From the NCBI GenBank assembly GCA_026874595.1, contig CM049306.1, forward strand, positions 109,784,142 to 109,848,141: 64,000 nt of DNA, read 5' to 3'. The notes beneath the pieces were generated by a model. It saw only the letters and a list, made by a program, of their open reading frames with translations, was not told where the DNA came from and made no database searches. This document shows positions 40,384 through 52,700 of the stretch, piece after piece (within the stretch, counting starts at the first letter, position 1; each line of letters begins with the position of its first letter). The position numbers were made by a program, and so were the translations under genes. Source of the DNA: Sipunculus nudus (Eukaryota > Annelida > Sipuncula > Golfingiida > Sipunculidae).

Positions 40384-41155
40384 GTAATCACAACTTCCAG
40401 AATCTCTTCCATTTTAATATCCCTATGCATTAGCCAAAACCCTCAATAAAATATTTGTTGTGTATATGTTGAAAATAAAACGACACCAAGTCAGACTTTA
40501 ACTTTTAAAAGAAAGATATTAACTCAATGGGGATATTTTAAACAATATGATTTTCAATTCCCCTTCCATTACTTACCTTAAATTTTCTTTACATAGATAT
40601 AGTCATCCATGAATCTAAACCTATAAAAAATTCTGCAAGCTATAAAATCTTATTTTTGTATCATAAATACTGTATTTGATGTAATGAATACCGCAACAGA
40701 TTTTAAGGGATCTCACCTAAAAAGCTTTAGCAGTACTTATAATAGTATCTACCTTCATGTGTGGGTTTGCTTGTGTGTCTGTGCATGTAGATAGGTAATT
40801 ATAAAGCTTTCAAAGTTCAATAATTGAAAGCTCCTCTGTGATGTGTCATATGATGATTCCATTTAATATACCATACTTCTGAATGACTAAGTAAATTACC
40901 CAGAATGGATAAGAGAGTGGACATTGGGCATTATTCTTATATAGTTATATTCTTATATAGTTAAGGTGCAGTATAGGTGACTTGCTTAAGACTGGCTTTC
41001 CAAATGATGGTTTGTCGTTCTTTTTCTTGCATCCACAAATTTGATAAGATTCACAAAATAATAAGACAAAATTAAGACCACATCAAAGAAATTATTAGGT
41101 ATAAGTAAACCCAGTTTGAGCAGGTCTTCTGTACTGCTCTCTTACCCTTATTGTA
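40384..41155 (+). other. Intron 23, 5' part: nothing recognised
   Basis: Intronic sequence without recognised repeats or genes before the composite element. Confidence 0.5.
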
Positions 41156-43481
41156 TCCCCAGACAAAGTCCAGATACTATGGTTTCATGACTTTCCCCCC
41201 ACCGCCGCCGCAGAAAAAACTTGTGAGCAGGATAACTCAAATAATATTTCACTGATCTTTTTCAAACTTTACATTTTTATAGATAGATGTAAGAGGACGA
41301 AGCCTTTTTAAAATTGGGTCATGACCTTTGCTAGGAGAGTGACCTTGACCTTGAATAGGTCCATTTTTGCTAAAAATAACACAAATTCTTAAATATCTCA
41401 AGAAAGCTTGCATGGACTGGTCCAAAAATCAAGGTGACCGAAGATCTTGGATAGCCTTGTGATATGCCGGAAACTTGTGGGGCCACCTAGTATTCTTTTC
41501 TTGTTTTTACGCCTTTTAATACCCCCATAATTGCCACTTGACAGTACTGTGAGCATTAAAAGTCAAAAACTAATGGACAGATTTCTTTCATATTATGCAT
41601 ATACATAGACATGGGTTATGGGATGATGTATATTAAAATTGAGGTCACGACCTTTACCATGAGAGTGGTCTTGACCTTTAATATTTCCATATTTGGTGAA
41701 AATCACACACCTCTTATGATATCTCCAGTGTTGATAGCCATATGTATTTCAAACGTGACTTATGTATGGCCCACCACTAAAGTAAGAACCCTATAGGTTC
41801 TATAGTCATGAGGTCAAAGGTCAAGGTCACTGGACTCACATCTTTAAAGATATTGTGGATGCATTTTAAGCCAAACTTTTCATCTCAGATCTTCCATCTT
41901 GAACATATAGTTCACTTGCCAATAGTGGATGATCCATATCAGTTTTGGGGTAACAAGGTCAAAGGTCAAGGCCACAGGAGCTTTCTCTCGAAAAAATCTG
42001 GATGATAATTCAAGCTTTTATTGATGTATGGAATACAAACTTGATTTATATATGTCCCATTAAAAAAGCAAGATCCCAATTGATTTTGGGGTCACAAGGT
42101 CAAAGATCAAGGTCACAGGACACATCTTTAAAAAGATTGTTGATGCATTTTCAGCCAAACTTTTCATCTCACACCTTTTATCTTCCACATATAGATAACC
42201 AGCTAATAGCAGAAGATCCCTAACCATTTTGAGGGCACAAGGTCAAAGGTGAAGGTCACAGGAGCCATCTGTCCAAAAATTAGGTTCCGGGATGATAATT
42301 CCAGCTTGGATTGATATATCGATTTCAAACTTGACTTATTTATGGCCCATCAAGAAAGCAAAACCTCTATTTATTTTGAAGTCATGAGGTCAAAGGTCAA
42401 GGTCACAGGACACATCTTTGAAAAGACTGATGATGCATTATTAGCCAAACTTTTCATCTCAGACCTTTTATCTTGCATATATAGTTCACCAGCCAATTGA
42501 TGAAGACCCCTGTCCATTTTGAGGGCACAAGGTCAAAGGTGAAGGTCACAGAAGCCATCTGTCCAAAAATTAGGTTCCAGGATGATAATGCCAGCTTGGA
42601 TTGATATATGGATTTCAAACTTGCCTTATATATGTCCCATTTAAATAGCAAGACCTCTATTGATTTTGAGGTCAAAGGTCAGGGTCACAAGACACATTTT
42701 TTAAAAGATTGTTGATGCATTTTCAGTCAAATTTTTCATTTCTGACCTTTTATCTTGCACATATAGTTTTCCTGCCAATAGAAGAAGACCCCTATCCATT
42801 TTTAGGTCACAAGGTCAAAGGTGAAGGTCACAGGATTCATCTGTCAAAAAAATAATTTCTTGGAGATTACTCCAGCTTGGAATTATATGTGGGTATCAAA
42901 CTTGACTTATATATGGCCCATCAATAAAACAAGATTACTATTTATTTTGAGGTCAAAGGTCAAGGTCACAGGTAAAACATCTTTGAAAAGATTGTGGATG
43001 TATTTTCAGCCAAGCTTTTCATCTCAGACCTTTTAGCTTGCACATATAGTTCACCTGCCAATAGAGGAAGACCCCTATCCATTTTTAGGTCACAAGGTCG
43101 AAGGTGAAGGTCACTGGAGCCACCTGTCCAAAAATTCATTTCCTAATGATAACTCCAGCTTTGATTGATATATTGGTTTCAGACTTGACTTATATATGTC
43201 CATCTGTCTTGGAACTTGAAAGTTTTCTCATAAACCAGAGAGGTGGCCCAACCTACCTTCCTGTTTCTGTAAAATAAATTAATGCTCTTTTCTCAAGAGA
43301 GATTCAAAATATTGGCCTCCATATTTGGTGCAAAATATTGTTTCTCAAGTTGATAGATGGAAGAAACCATAGTCGCTTGCTAAGTGTCAGTATATGCTGC
43401 TGAAGATGGGGGCCTATTCTTAAAGGGGGGGATTAATTGTCTGGGGATACTATGGCACCTGCGGTGCCAAGAAATATCTAG
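41156..43481. mobile_element. Pearl/Helentron-like composite repeat 4 (internal tandem units)
   Basis: The left end tccccagacaaagtccagat follows gta. The sequence gtatccccagaca (41153-41165) recurs inverted at 43438-43450, a 13-bp subterminal inverted repeat. The right end has a hairpin (ggcacc tgc ggtgcc, 43454-43468), then a CTAG terminus at 43478-43481. The body is a tandem array, about 41800 to 43150, in which 'aggtcaaaggtcaaggtcac' recurs about every 145 bp, giving two-part units of about 290 bp. No protein coded. Confidence 0.65.
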
Positions 43482-43529
43482 CTATTATCAGTGTTATTAT
43501 TCTTTACACCATTGGGCATATACACTCCG

Positions 43530-43605
43530 TATGCAGCAGGTATACACTGCATCATTCCAGATCTCCCTCACTTTAACCCCTGCTTTGTATAAGTTTTTCA
43601 GGGTT
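43530..43605 (-). repeat. Isolated, inverted, diverged copy of the 72-bp satellite monomer
   Basis: On the minus strand this segment contains caggggttaaagtg, then aggagat-like and gaatga-like blocks in the same order and spacing as the 72-bp monomer. It lies about 160 bp before the array but in the opposite orientation, with many substitutions. Similarity was judged by eye; alignment would settle it. Confidence 0.55.
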
Positions 43606-43762
43606 TCTTTACCAGGAACAGGGCCAAGAATTGTAATCAAACTGACGAGTGCATGATATCTCATTGTGCATTTAACCAAAGAGAGCAGAATGTCATGATT
43701 TTGGAACTTGGACAGTTGGATGCACAATGTTATAATTGGTGTTGAAACCTGTAGAATCTTGC

Positions 43763-46700
43763 TGTACAGATCAGCGGTTAAAGCGAAGGAGATACAGAAT
43801 GACTGCAGGGTGTAACAGTGAGGAGTGTGGTGGGGTACAGATCAGCGGTTAAAGCGAAGGAGATACAGAATGACTGCAGGGTGTAACAGTGAGGAGTGTG
43901 GTGGGTGTACAGATCAGCGGTTAAAGCAAAGGAGATACAGAATGACTGCAGGGTGTAACAGTGAGGAGTGTGGTGGGTGTACAGATCAGCGGTTAAAGCA
44001 AAGGAGATACAGAATGACTGCAGGGTGTAACAGTGAGGAGTGTGGTGGGTTTACAGATCAGCGGTTAAAGCGAAGGAGATACAGAATGACTGCAGGGTGT
44101 AACAGTGAGGAGTGTGGTGGGTGTACAGATCAGCGGTTCAAGGGAAGGAGATACAGAATGACTGCAGGGTGTAACAGTGAGGAGTGTGGTGGGTGTACAG
44201 ATCAGCGGTTAAAGTGAAGGAGATACAGAATGACTGCAGGGTGTAACAGTGAGGAGTGTGGTGGGTGTACAGATCAGCGGTTAAAGCGAAGGAGATACAG
44301 AATGACTGCAGGGTGTAACAGTGAGGAGTGTGGTGGGTGTACAGATCAGCAGTTAAAGCGAAGGAGATACAGAATGACTGCAGGGTGTAACAGGGAGAAG
44401 TGTGGTGGGTGTACAGATCAGCGGTTAAAGTGAAGGAGATACAGAATGACTGCAGGGTGTAACAGTGAGGAGTGTGGTGGGTGTACAGATCAGCGGTTAA
44501 AGCGAAGGAGATACAGAATGACCGAGGGTGAAACAGTGAGGAGTGTGGTGGGTGTACAGATCAGCGGTTAAAGCGAAGGAGATACAGAATGACTGCAGGG
44601 TGTAACAGTGAGGAGTGTGGTGGGTGTACAGATCAGCGGTTAAAGCGAAGGAGATACAGAATGACTGCAGGGTGATACAGTGAGGAGTGTGGTGGGTGTA
44701 CAGATCAGCGGTTAAAGCTAAGGAGATACAGAATGACTGCAGGGTGTAACAGTGAGGAGTGTGGTGGGTGTACAGATCAGGGGTTTAAGCGGAGATACAG
44801 AATGACTGCATGGTGTAACAGTGAGGAGTGTAGTGGGTGTACAGATCAGCGGTTAAAGCGAAGGAGATACAGAATGACTGCATGTTGTAACAGTGAGGAG
44901 TGTGGTGGGTGTACAGATCAGCGGTTAAAGCGAAGGAGATACAGAATGACTGCAGGGTGTAACAGTGAGGAGTGTGGTGGGTGTACAGATCAGCGGTTAA
45001 AGCGAAGGAGATACAGAATGACTGCAGGGTGTAACAGTGAGGAGTGTGGTGGATGTACAGATCAGCGGTTAAAGCGAAGGAGATACAGAATGACTGCAGG
45101 GTGTAACAGTGAGGAGTGTGGTGGGTGTACAGATCAGCGGTTAAAGCGAAGGAGATACAGAATGACTGCAGTGTGTAACAGTGAGGAGTGTGGTGGGTGT
45201 ACAGATCAGCGGTTAAAGCGAAGGAGATACAGAATGACTGCAGGGTGTAACAGTGAGGAGTGTGGTGGGTGTACAGATCAGCGGTTAAAGCGAAGGAGAT
45301 ACAGAATGACTGCAGGGTGATACAGTGAGGAGTGTGGTGGGTGTACAGATCAGCGGTTAAAGCTAAGGAGATACAGAATGACTGCAGGGTGTAACAGTGA
45401 GGAGTGTGGTGGGTGTACAGATCAGCGGTTAAAGCGAAGGAGATACAGAATGACTGCAGTGTGTAACAGTGAGGAGTGTGGTGGGTGTACAGATCAGGGG
45501 TTAAAGTGAAGGAGATACAGAATGACTGCATGGTATAACAGTGAGGAGTGTGGTGGGTGTACAGATCAGCGGTTAAATCGAAGGAGATACAGAATTACTG
45601 CATGGTGTAACAGTGAGGAGTGTGGTGGGTGTACAGATCAGCGGTTAAAGCGAAGGAGATACAGAATGACTGCATGGTGTAACAGTGAGGAGTGTGGTGG
45701 GTGTACAGATCAGCGGTTAAAGGGAAGGAGATACAGAATGACTGCAGGGTGTAACAGTGAGGAGTGTGGTGGGTGTACAGATCAGCGGTTAAAGTGAAGG
45801 AGATACAGAATGACTACAGGGTGTAACAGTGAGGAGTGTGGTGGGTGTACAGATCAGCGGTTAAAGCGAAGGAGATACAGAATGACTGCAGTGTGTAACA
45901 GTGAGGAGTGTGGTGGGTGTACAGATCAGCGGTTAAAGTGAAGGAGATACAGAATGACTGCAGGGTGTAACACTGAGGAGTGTGGTGGGTGTACAGATCA
46001 GTGGTTAAAGTGAAGGAGATACAGAATGACCACAGGGTGTAACAGTGAGGAGTGTGGTGGGTGTACAGATCAGCGGTTAAAGCGAAGGAGATACAGAATG
46101 ACTGCATGGTGTAACAGTGAGGAGTGTGGTGGGTGTACAGATCAGCGGTTAAAGCGAAGGAGATACAGAATGACTGCATGGTGTAACAGTGAGGAGTGTG
46201 GTGGGTGTACAGATCAGGGGTTTAAGCGGAGATACAGAATGACTGCAGGGTGTAACAGTGAGGAGTGTGGTGGGTGTACAGATCAGCGGTTAAAGCGAAG
46301 GAGATACAGAATGACTGCAGGGTGTAACAGTGAGGAGTGTGGTGGGTGTACAGATCAGCGGTTAAAGCGAAGGAGATACAGAATGACTGCAGTGTGTAAC
46401 AGTGAGGAGTGTGGTGGGTGTACAGATCAGCGGTTAAAGCGAAGGAGATACAGAATGACTGCAGGGTGTAACAGTGAGGAGTGTGGTGGGTGTACAGATC
46501 AGCGGTTAAAGCGAAGGAGATACAGAATGACTGCAGGGTGATACAGTGAGGAGTGTGGTGGGTGTACAGATCAGCGGTTAAAGCTAAGGAGATACAGAAT
46601 GACTGCAGGGTGTAACAGTGAGGAGTGTGGTGGGTGTACAGATCAGCGGTTAAAGCGAAGGAGATACAGAATGACTGCAGTGTGTAACAGTGAGGAGTGT

Positions 46701-49700
46701 GGTGGGTGTACAGATCAGGGGTTAAAGTGAAGGAGATACAGAATGACTGCATGGTATAACAGTGAGGAGTGTGGTGGGTGTACAGATCAGCGGTTAAATC
46801 GAAGGAGATACAGAATTACTGCATGGTGTAACAGTGAGGAGTGTGGTGGGTGTACAGATCAGCGGTTAAAGCGAAGGAGATACAGAATTACTGCATGGTG
46901 TAACAGTGAGGAGTGTGGTGGGTGTACAGATCAGCGGTTAAAGCGAAGGAGATACAGAATGACTGCATGGTGTAACAGTGAGGAGTGTGGTGGGTGTACA
47001 GATCAGCGGTTAAAGGGAAGGAGATACAGAATGACTGCAGGGTGTAACAGTGAGGAGTGTGGTGGGTGTACAGATCAGCGGTTAAAGCGAAGGAGATACA
47101 GAATGACTGCAGGGTGATACAGTGAGGAGTGTGGTGGGTGTACAGATCAGCGGTTAAAGCTAAGGAGATACAGAATGACTGCAGGGTGTAACAGTGAGGA
47201 GTGTGGTGGGTGTACAGATCAGCGGTTAAAGCGAAGGAGATACAGAATGACTGCAGTGTGTAACAGTGAGGAGTGTGGTGGGTGTACAGATCAGGGGTTA
47301 AAGTGAAGGAGATACAGAATGACTGCATGGTATAACAGTGAGGAGTGTGGTGGGTGTACAGATCAGCGGTTAAATCGAAGGAGATACAGAATTACTGCAT
47401 GGTGTAACAGTGAGGAGTGTGGTGGGTGTACAGATCAGCGGTTAAAGCGAAGGAGATACAGAATGACTGCATGGTGTAACAGTGAGGAGTGTGGTGGGTG
47501 TACAGATCAGCGGTTAAAGGGAAGGAGATACAGAATGACTGCAGGGTGTAACAGTGAGGAGTGTGGTGGGTGTACAGATCAGCGGTTAAAGTGAAGGAGA
47601 TACAGAATGACTACAGGGTGTAACAGTGAGGAGTGTGGTGGGTGTACAGATCAGCGGTTAAAGCGAAGGAGATACAGAATGACTGCAGTGTGTAACAGTG
47701 AGGAGTGTGGTGGGTGTACAGATCAGCGGTTAAAGTGAAGGAGATACAGAATGACTGCAGGGTGTAACACTGAGGAGTGTGGTGGGTGTACAGATCAGTG
47801 GTTAAAGTGAAGGAGATACAGAATGACCACAGGGTGTAACAGTGAGGAGTGTGGTGGGTGTACAGATCAGCGGTTAAAGCGAAGGAGATACAGAATGACT
47901 GCATGGTGTAACAGTGAGGAGTGTGGTGGGTGTACAGATCAGCGGTTAAAGCGAAGGAGATACAGAATGACTGCATGGTGTAACAGTGAGGAGTGTGGTG
48001 GGTGTACAGATCAGGGGTTTAAGCGGAGATACAGAATGACTGCAGGGTGTAACAGTGAGGAGTGTGGTGGGTGTACAGATCAGCGGTTAAAGCGAAGGAG
48101 ATACAGAATGACTGCAGGGTGTAACAGTGAGGAGTGTGGTGGGTGTACAGATCAGCGGTTAAAGCGAAGGAGATACAGAATGACTGCAGTGTGTAACAGT
48201 GAGGAGTGTGGTGGGTGTACAGATCAGCGGTTAAAGCGAAGGAGATACAGAATGACTGCAGGGTGTAACAGTGAGGAGTGTGGTGGGTGTACAGATCAGC
48301 GGTTAAAGCGAAGGAGATACAGAATGACTGCAGGGTGATACAGTGAGGAGTGTGGTGGGTGTACAGATCAGCGGTTAAAGCTAAGGAGATACAGAATGAC
48401 TGCAGGGTGTAACAGTGAGGAGTGTGGTGGGTGTACAGATCAGCGGTTAAAGCGAAGGAGATACAGAATGACTGCAGTGTGTAACAGTGAGGAGTGTGGT
48501 GGGTGTACAGATCAGGGGTTAAAGTGAAGGAGATACAGAATGACTGCATGGTATAACAGTGAGGAGTGTGGTGGGTGTACAGATCAGCGGTTAAATCGAA
48601 GGAGATACAGAATTACTGCATGGTGTAACAGTGAGGAGTGTGGTGGGTGTACAGATCAGCGGTTAAAGCGAAGGAGATACAGAATTACTGCATGGTGTAA
48701 CAGTGAGGAGTGTGGTGGGTGTACAGATCAGCGGTTAAAGCGAAGGAGATACAGAATGACTGCATGGTGTAACAGTGAGGAGTGTGGTGGGTGTACAGAT
48801 CAGCGGTTAAAGGGAAGGAGATACAGAATGACTGCAGGGTGTAACAGTGAGGAGTGTGGTGGGTGTACAGATCAGCGGTTAAAGTGAAGGAGATACAGAA
48901 TGACTACAGGGTGTAACAGTGAGGAGTGTGGTGGGTGTACAGATCAGCGGTTAAAGCGAAGGAGATACAGAATGACTGCAGTGTGTAACAGTGAGGAGTG
49001 TGGTGGGTGTACAGATCAGCGGTTAAAGTGAAGGAGATACAGAATGACTGCAGGGTGTAACACTGAGGAGTGTGGTGGGTGTACAGATCAGTGGTTAAAG
49101 TGAAGGAGATACAGAATGACCACAGGGTGTAACAGTGAGGAGTGTGGTGGGTGTACAGATCAGCGGTTAAAGCGAAGGAGATACAGAATGACTGCATGGT
49201 GTAACAGTGAGGAGTGTGGTGGGTGTACAGATCAGCGGTTAAAGCGAAGGAGATACAGAATGACTGCATGGTGTAACAGTGAGGAGTGTGGTGGGTGTAC
49301 AGATCAGGGGTTTAAGCGGAGATACAGAATGACTGCAGGGTGTAACAGTGAGGAGTGTGGTGGGTGTACAGATCAGCGGTTAAAGCGAAGGAGATACAGA
49401 ATGACTGCAGGGTGTAACAGTGAGGAGTGTGGTGGGTGTACAGATCAGCGGTTAAAGCGAAGGAGATACAGAATGACTGCAGGGTGTAACAGTGAGGAGT
49501 GTGGTGGGTGTACAGATCAGGGGTTAAAGTGAAGGAGATACAGAATGACTGCAGGGTGTAACAGTGAGGAGTGTGGTGGGTGTACAGATCAGCGGTTAAA
49601 GCGAAGGAGATACAGAATGACTGCAGGGTGATACAGAATGACTGCAGGGTGTAACAGTGAGGAGTGTGGTGGGTGTACAGATCAGCGGTTAAAGCGAAGG

Positions 49701-52700
49701 AGATACAGAATGACTGCAGGGTGTAACAGTGAGGAGTGTGGTGGGTGTACAGATCAGCGGTTAAAGCGAAGGAGATACAGAATGACTGCAGGGTGATACA
49801 GAATGACTGCAGGGTGTAACAGTGAGGAGTGTGGTGGGTGTACAGATCAGCGGTTAAAGCGAAGGAGATACAGAATGACTGCATGGTGTAACAGTGAGGA
49901 GTGTGGTGGGTGTACAGGTCAGCGGTTAAAGCGAAGGAGATACAGAATGACTGCAGGGTGTAACAGTGAGGAGTGTGGTGGGTGTACAGATCAGGGGTTT
50001 AAGCGGAGATACAGAATGACTGCATGGTGTAACAGTGAGGAGTGTAGTGGGTGTACAGATCAGCGGTTAAAGCTAAGGAGATACAGAATGACTGCATGGT
50101 GTAACAGTGAGGAGTGTGGTGGGTGTACAGATCAGCGGTTAAAGCGAAAGAGATACAGAATGACTGCAGGGTGTAACAGTGAGGAGTGTGGTGGGTGTAC
50201 AGATCAGCGGTTAAAGCGAAGGAGATACAGAATGACTGCAGTGTGTAACAGTGAGGAGTGTGGTGGGTGTACAGATCAGGGGTTAAAGTGAAGGAGATAC
50301 AGAATGACTGCATGGTGTAACAGTGAGGAGTGTGGTGGGTGTACAGATCAGCGGTTAAAGTGAAGGAGATACAGAATGACTGCAGGGTGTAACACTGAGG
50401 AGTGTGGTGGGTGTACAGATCAGTGGTTAAAGTGAAGGAGATACAGAATGACTGCAGGGTGTAACAGTGAGGAGTGTGGTGGGTGTACAGATCAGCGGTT
50501 AAAGCGAAGGAGTTACAGAATGACTGCAGGGTGAAACAGTGAGGAGTGTGATGGGTGTACAGATCAGCGGTTAAAGCGAAGGAGATACAGAATGACTGCA
50601 GGGTGAAACAGTGAGGAGTGTGGTGGGTGTACAGATCAGCGGTTAAAGCGAAGGAGATACAGAATGACTGCAGGGTGTAACAGTGAGGAGTGTGGTGGGT
50701 GTACAGATCAGCGGTTAAAGCGAAGGAGATACAGAATGACTGCAGGGTGTAACAGTGAGGAGTGTGGTGGGTGTACAGATCAGCGGTTAAAGTGAAGTAG
50801 ATACAGAATGACTGCAGGGTGTAACAGTGAGGAGTGTGGTGGGTGTACAGATCAGTGGTTAAAGTGAAGGAGATACAGAATGACTGCAGGGTGTAACAGT
50901 GAGGAGTGTGGTGGGTGTACAGATCAGCGGTTAAAGCGAAGGAGATACAGAATGACTGCAGGGTGTAACAGTGAGGAGTGTGGTGGGTGTACAGATCAGG
51001 GGTTAAAGTGAAGGAGATACAGAATGACTACAGGGTGTAACAGTGAGGAGTGTGGTGGGTGTACAGATCAGCGGTTAAAGGGTAGGAGATACAGAATGAC
51101 TGCAGGGTGTAACAGTGAGGAGTGTGGTGGGTGTACAGATCAGCGGTTAAAGGGAAGGAGATACAGAATGACTACAGGGTGTAACAGTGAGGAGTGTGGT
51201 GGGTGTACAGATCAGCGTTTAAAGCGAAGGAGATACAGAATGACTGCAGGGTGTAACAGTGAGGAGTGTGGTGGGTGTACAGATCAGCGGTTAAAGCGAA
51301 GGAGATACAGAATGACTGCAGGGTGTTACAGTGAGGTGTGGTGGGTGTACAGATCAGCAGTTAAAGTGAAGGAGATACAGAATGACTGCAGGGTGTAACA
51401 GTGAGGAGTGTGGTGGGTGTACAGATCAGGGGTTAAAGTGAAGGAGATACAGAATGACTGCAGGGTGTTACAGTGAGGAGTGTGGTGGGTGTACAGATCA
51501 GCGGTTAAAGTGAAGGAGATACAGAATGACTGCAGGGTGTAACAGTGAGGAGTGTGGTGGGTGTACAGATCAGCGGTTAAAGCGAAGGAGATACAGAATG
51601 ACTGCAGGGTGATACAGAATGACTGCAGGGTGTAACAGTGAGGAGTGTGGTGGGTGTACAGATCAGCGGTTAAACTGAAGGAGATACAGAATGACTGCAG
51701 GGTGTAACAGTGAGGAGTGTGGTGGGTGTACAGATCAGCGGTTAAAGCGAAGGAGATACAGAATGACTGCAGGGTGTAACAGTGAGGAGTGTGGTGGGTG
51801 TACAGATCAGCGGTTAAAGCGAAGGAGATACAGAATGACTGCAGGGTGTAACAGTGAGGAGTGTGGTGGGTTTACAGATCAGGGGTTAAAGTGAAGGAGA
51901 TACAGAATGACTACAGGGTGTAACAGTGAGGAGTGTGGTGGGTGTACAGATCAGCGGTTAAAGGGAAGGAGATACAGAATGACTGCAGGGTGTAACAGTG
52001 AGGAGTGTGGTGGGTGTACAGATCAGCGGTTAAAGCGAAGGAGATACAGAATGACTGCAGGGTGTAACAGTGAGGAGTGTGGTGGGTGTACAGATCAGCG
52101 GTTAAAGCGAAGGAGATACAGAATGACTGCAGTGTGTAACAGTGAGGAGTGTGGTGGGTGTACAGATCAGGGGTTAAAGTGAAGGAGATACAGAATGACT
52201 GCAGGGTGTAACAGTGAGGAGTGTGGTGGGTGTACAGATCAGCGGTTAAAGGGAAGGAGATACAGAATGACTACAGGGTGTAACAGTGAGGAGTGTGGTG
52301 GGTGTACAGATCAGCGATTAAAGCGAAGGAGATACAGAATGACTGCAGGGTGTAACAGTGAGGAGTGTGGTGGGTGTACAGATCAGCGGTTAAAGCGAAG
52401 GAGATACAGAATGACTGCAGGGTGTTACAGTGAGGTGTGGTGGGTGTACAGATCAGCAGTTAAAGTGAAGGAGATACAGAATGACTGCAGGGTGTAACAG
52501 TGAGGAGTGTGGTGGGTGTACAGATCAGGGGTTAAAGTGAAGGAGATACAGAATGACTGCAGGGTGTTACAGTGAGGAGTGTGGTGGGTGTACAGATCAG
52601 CGGTTAAAGTGAAGGAGATACAGAATGACTGCAGGGTGTAACAGTGAGGAGTGTGGTGGGTGTACAGATCAGCGGTTAAAGTGAAGGAGATACAGAATGA

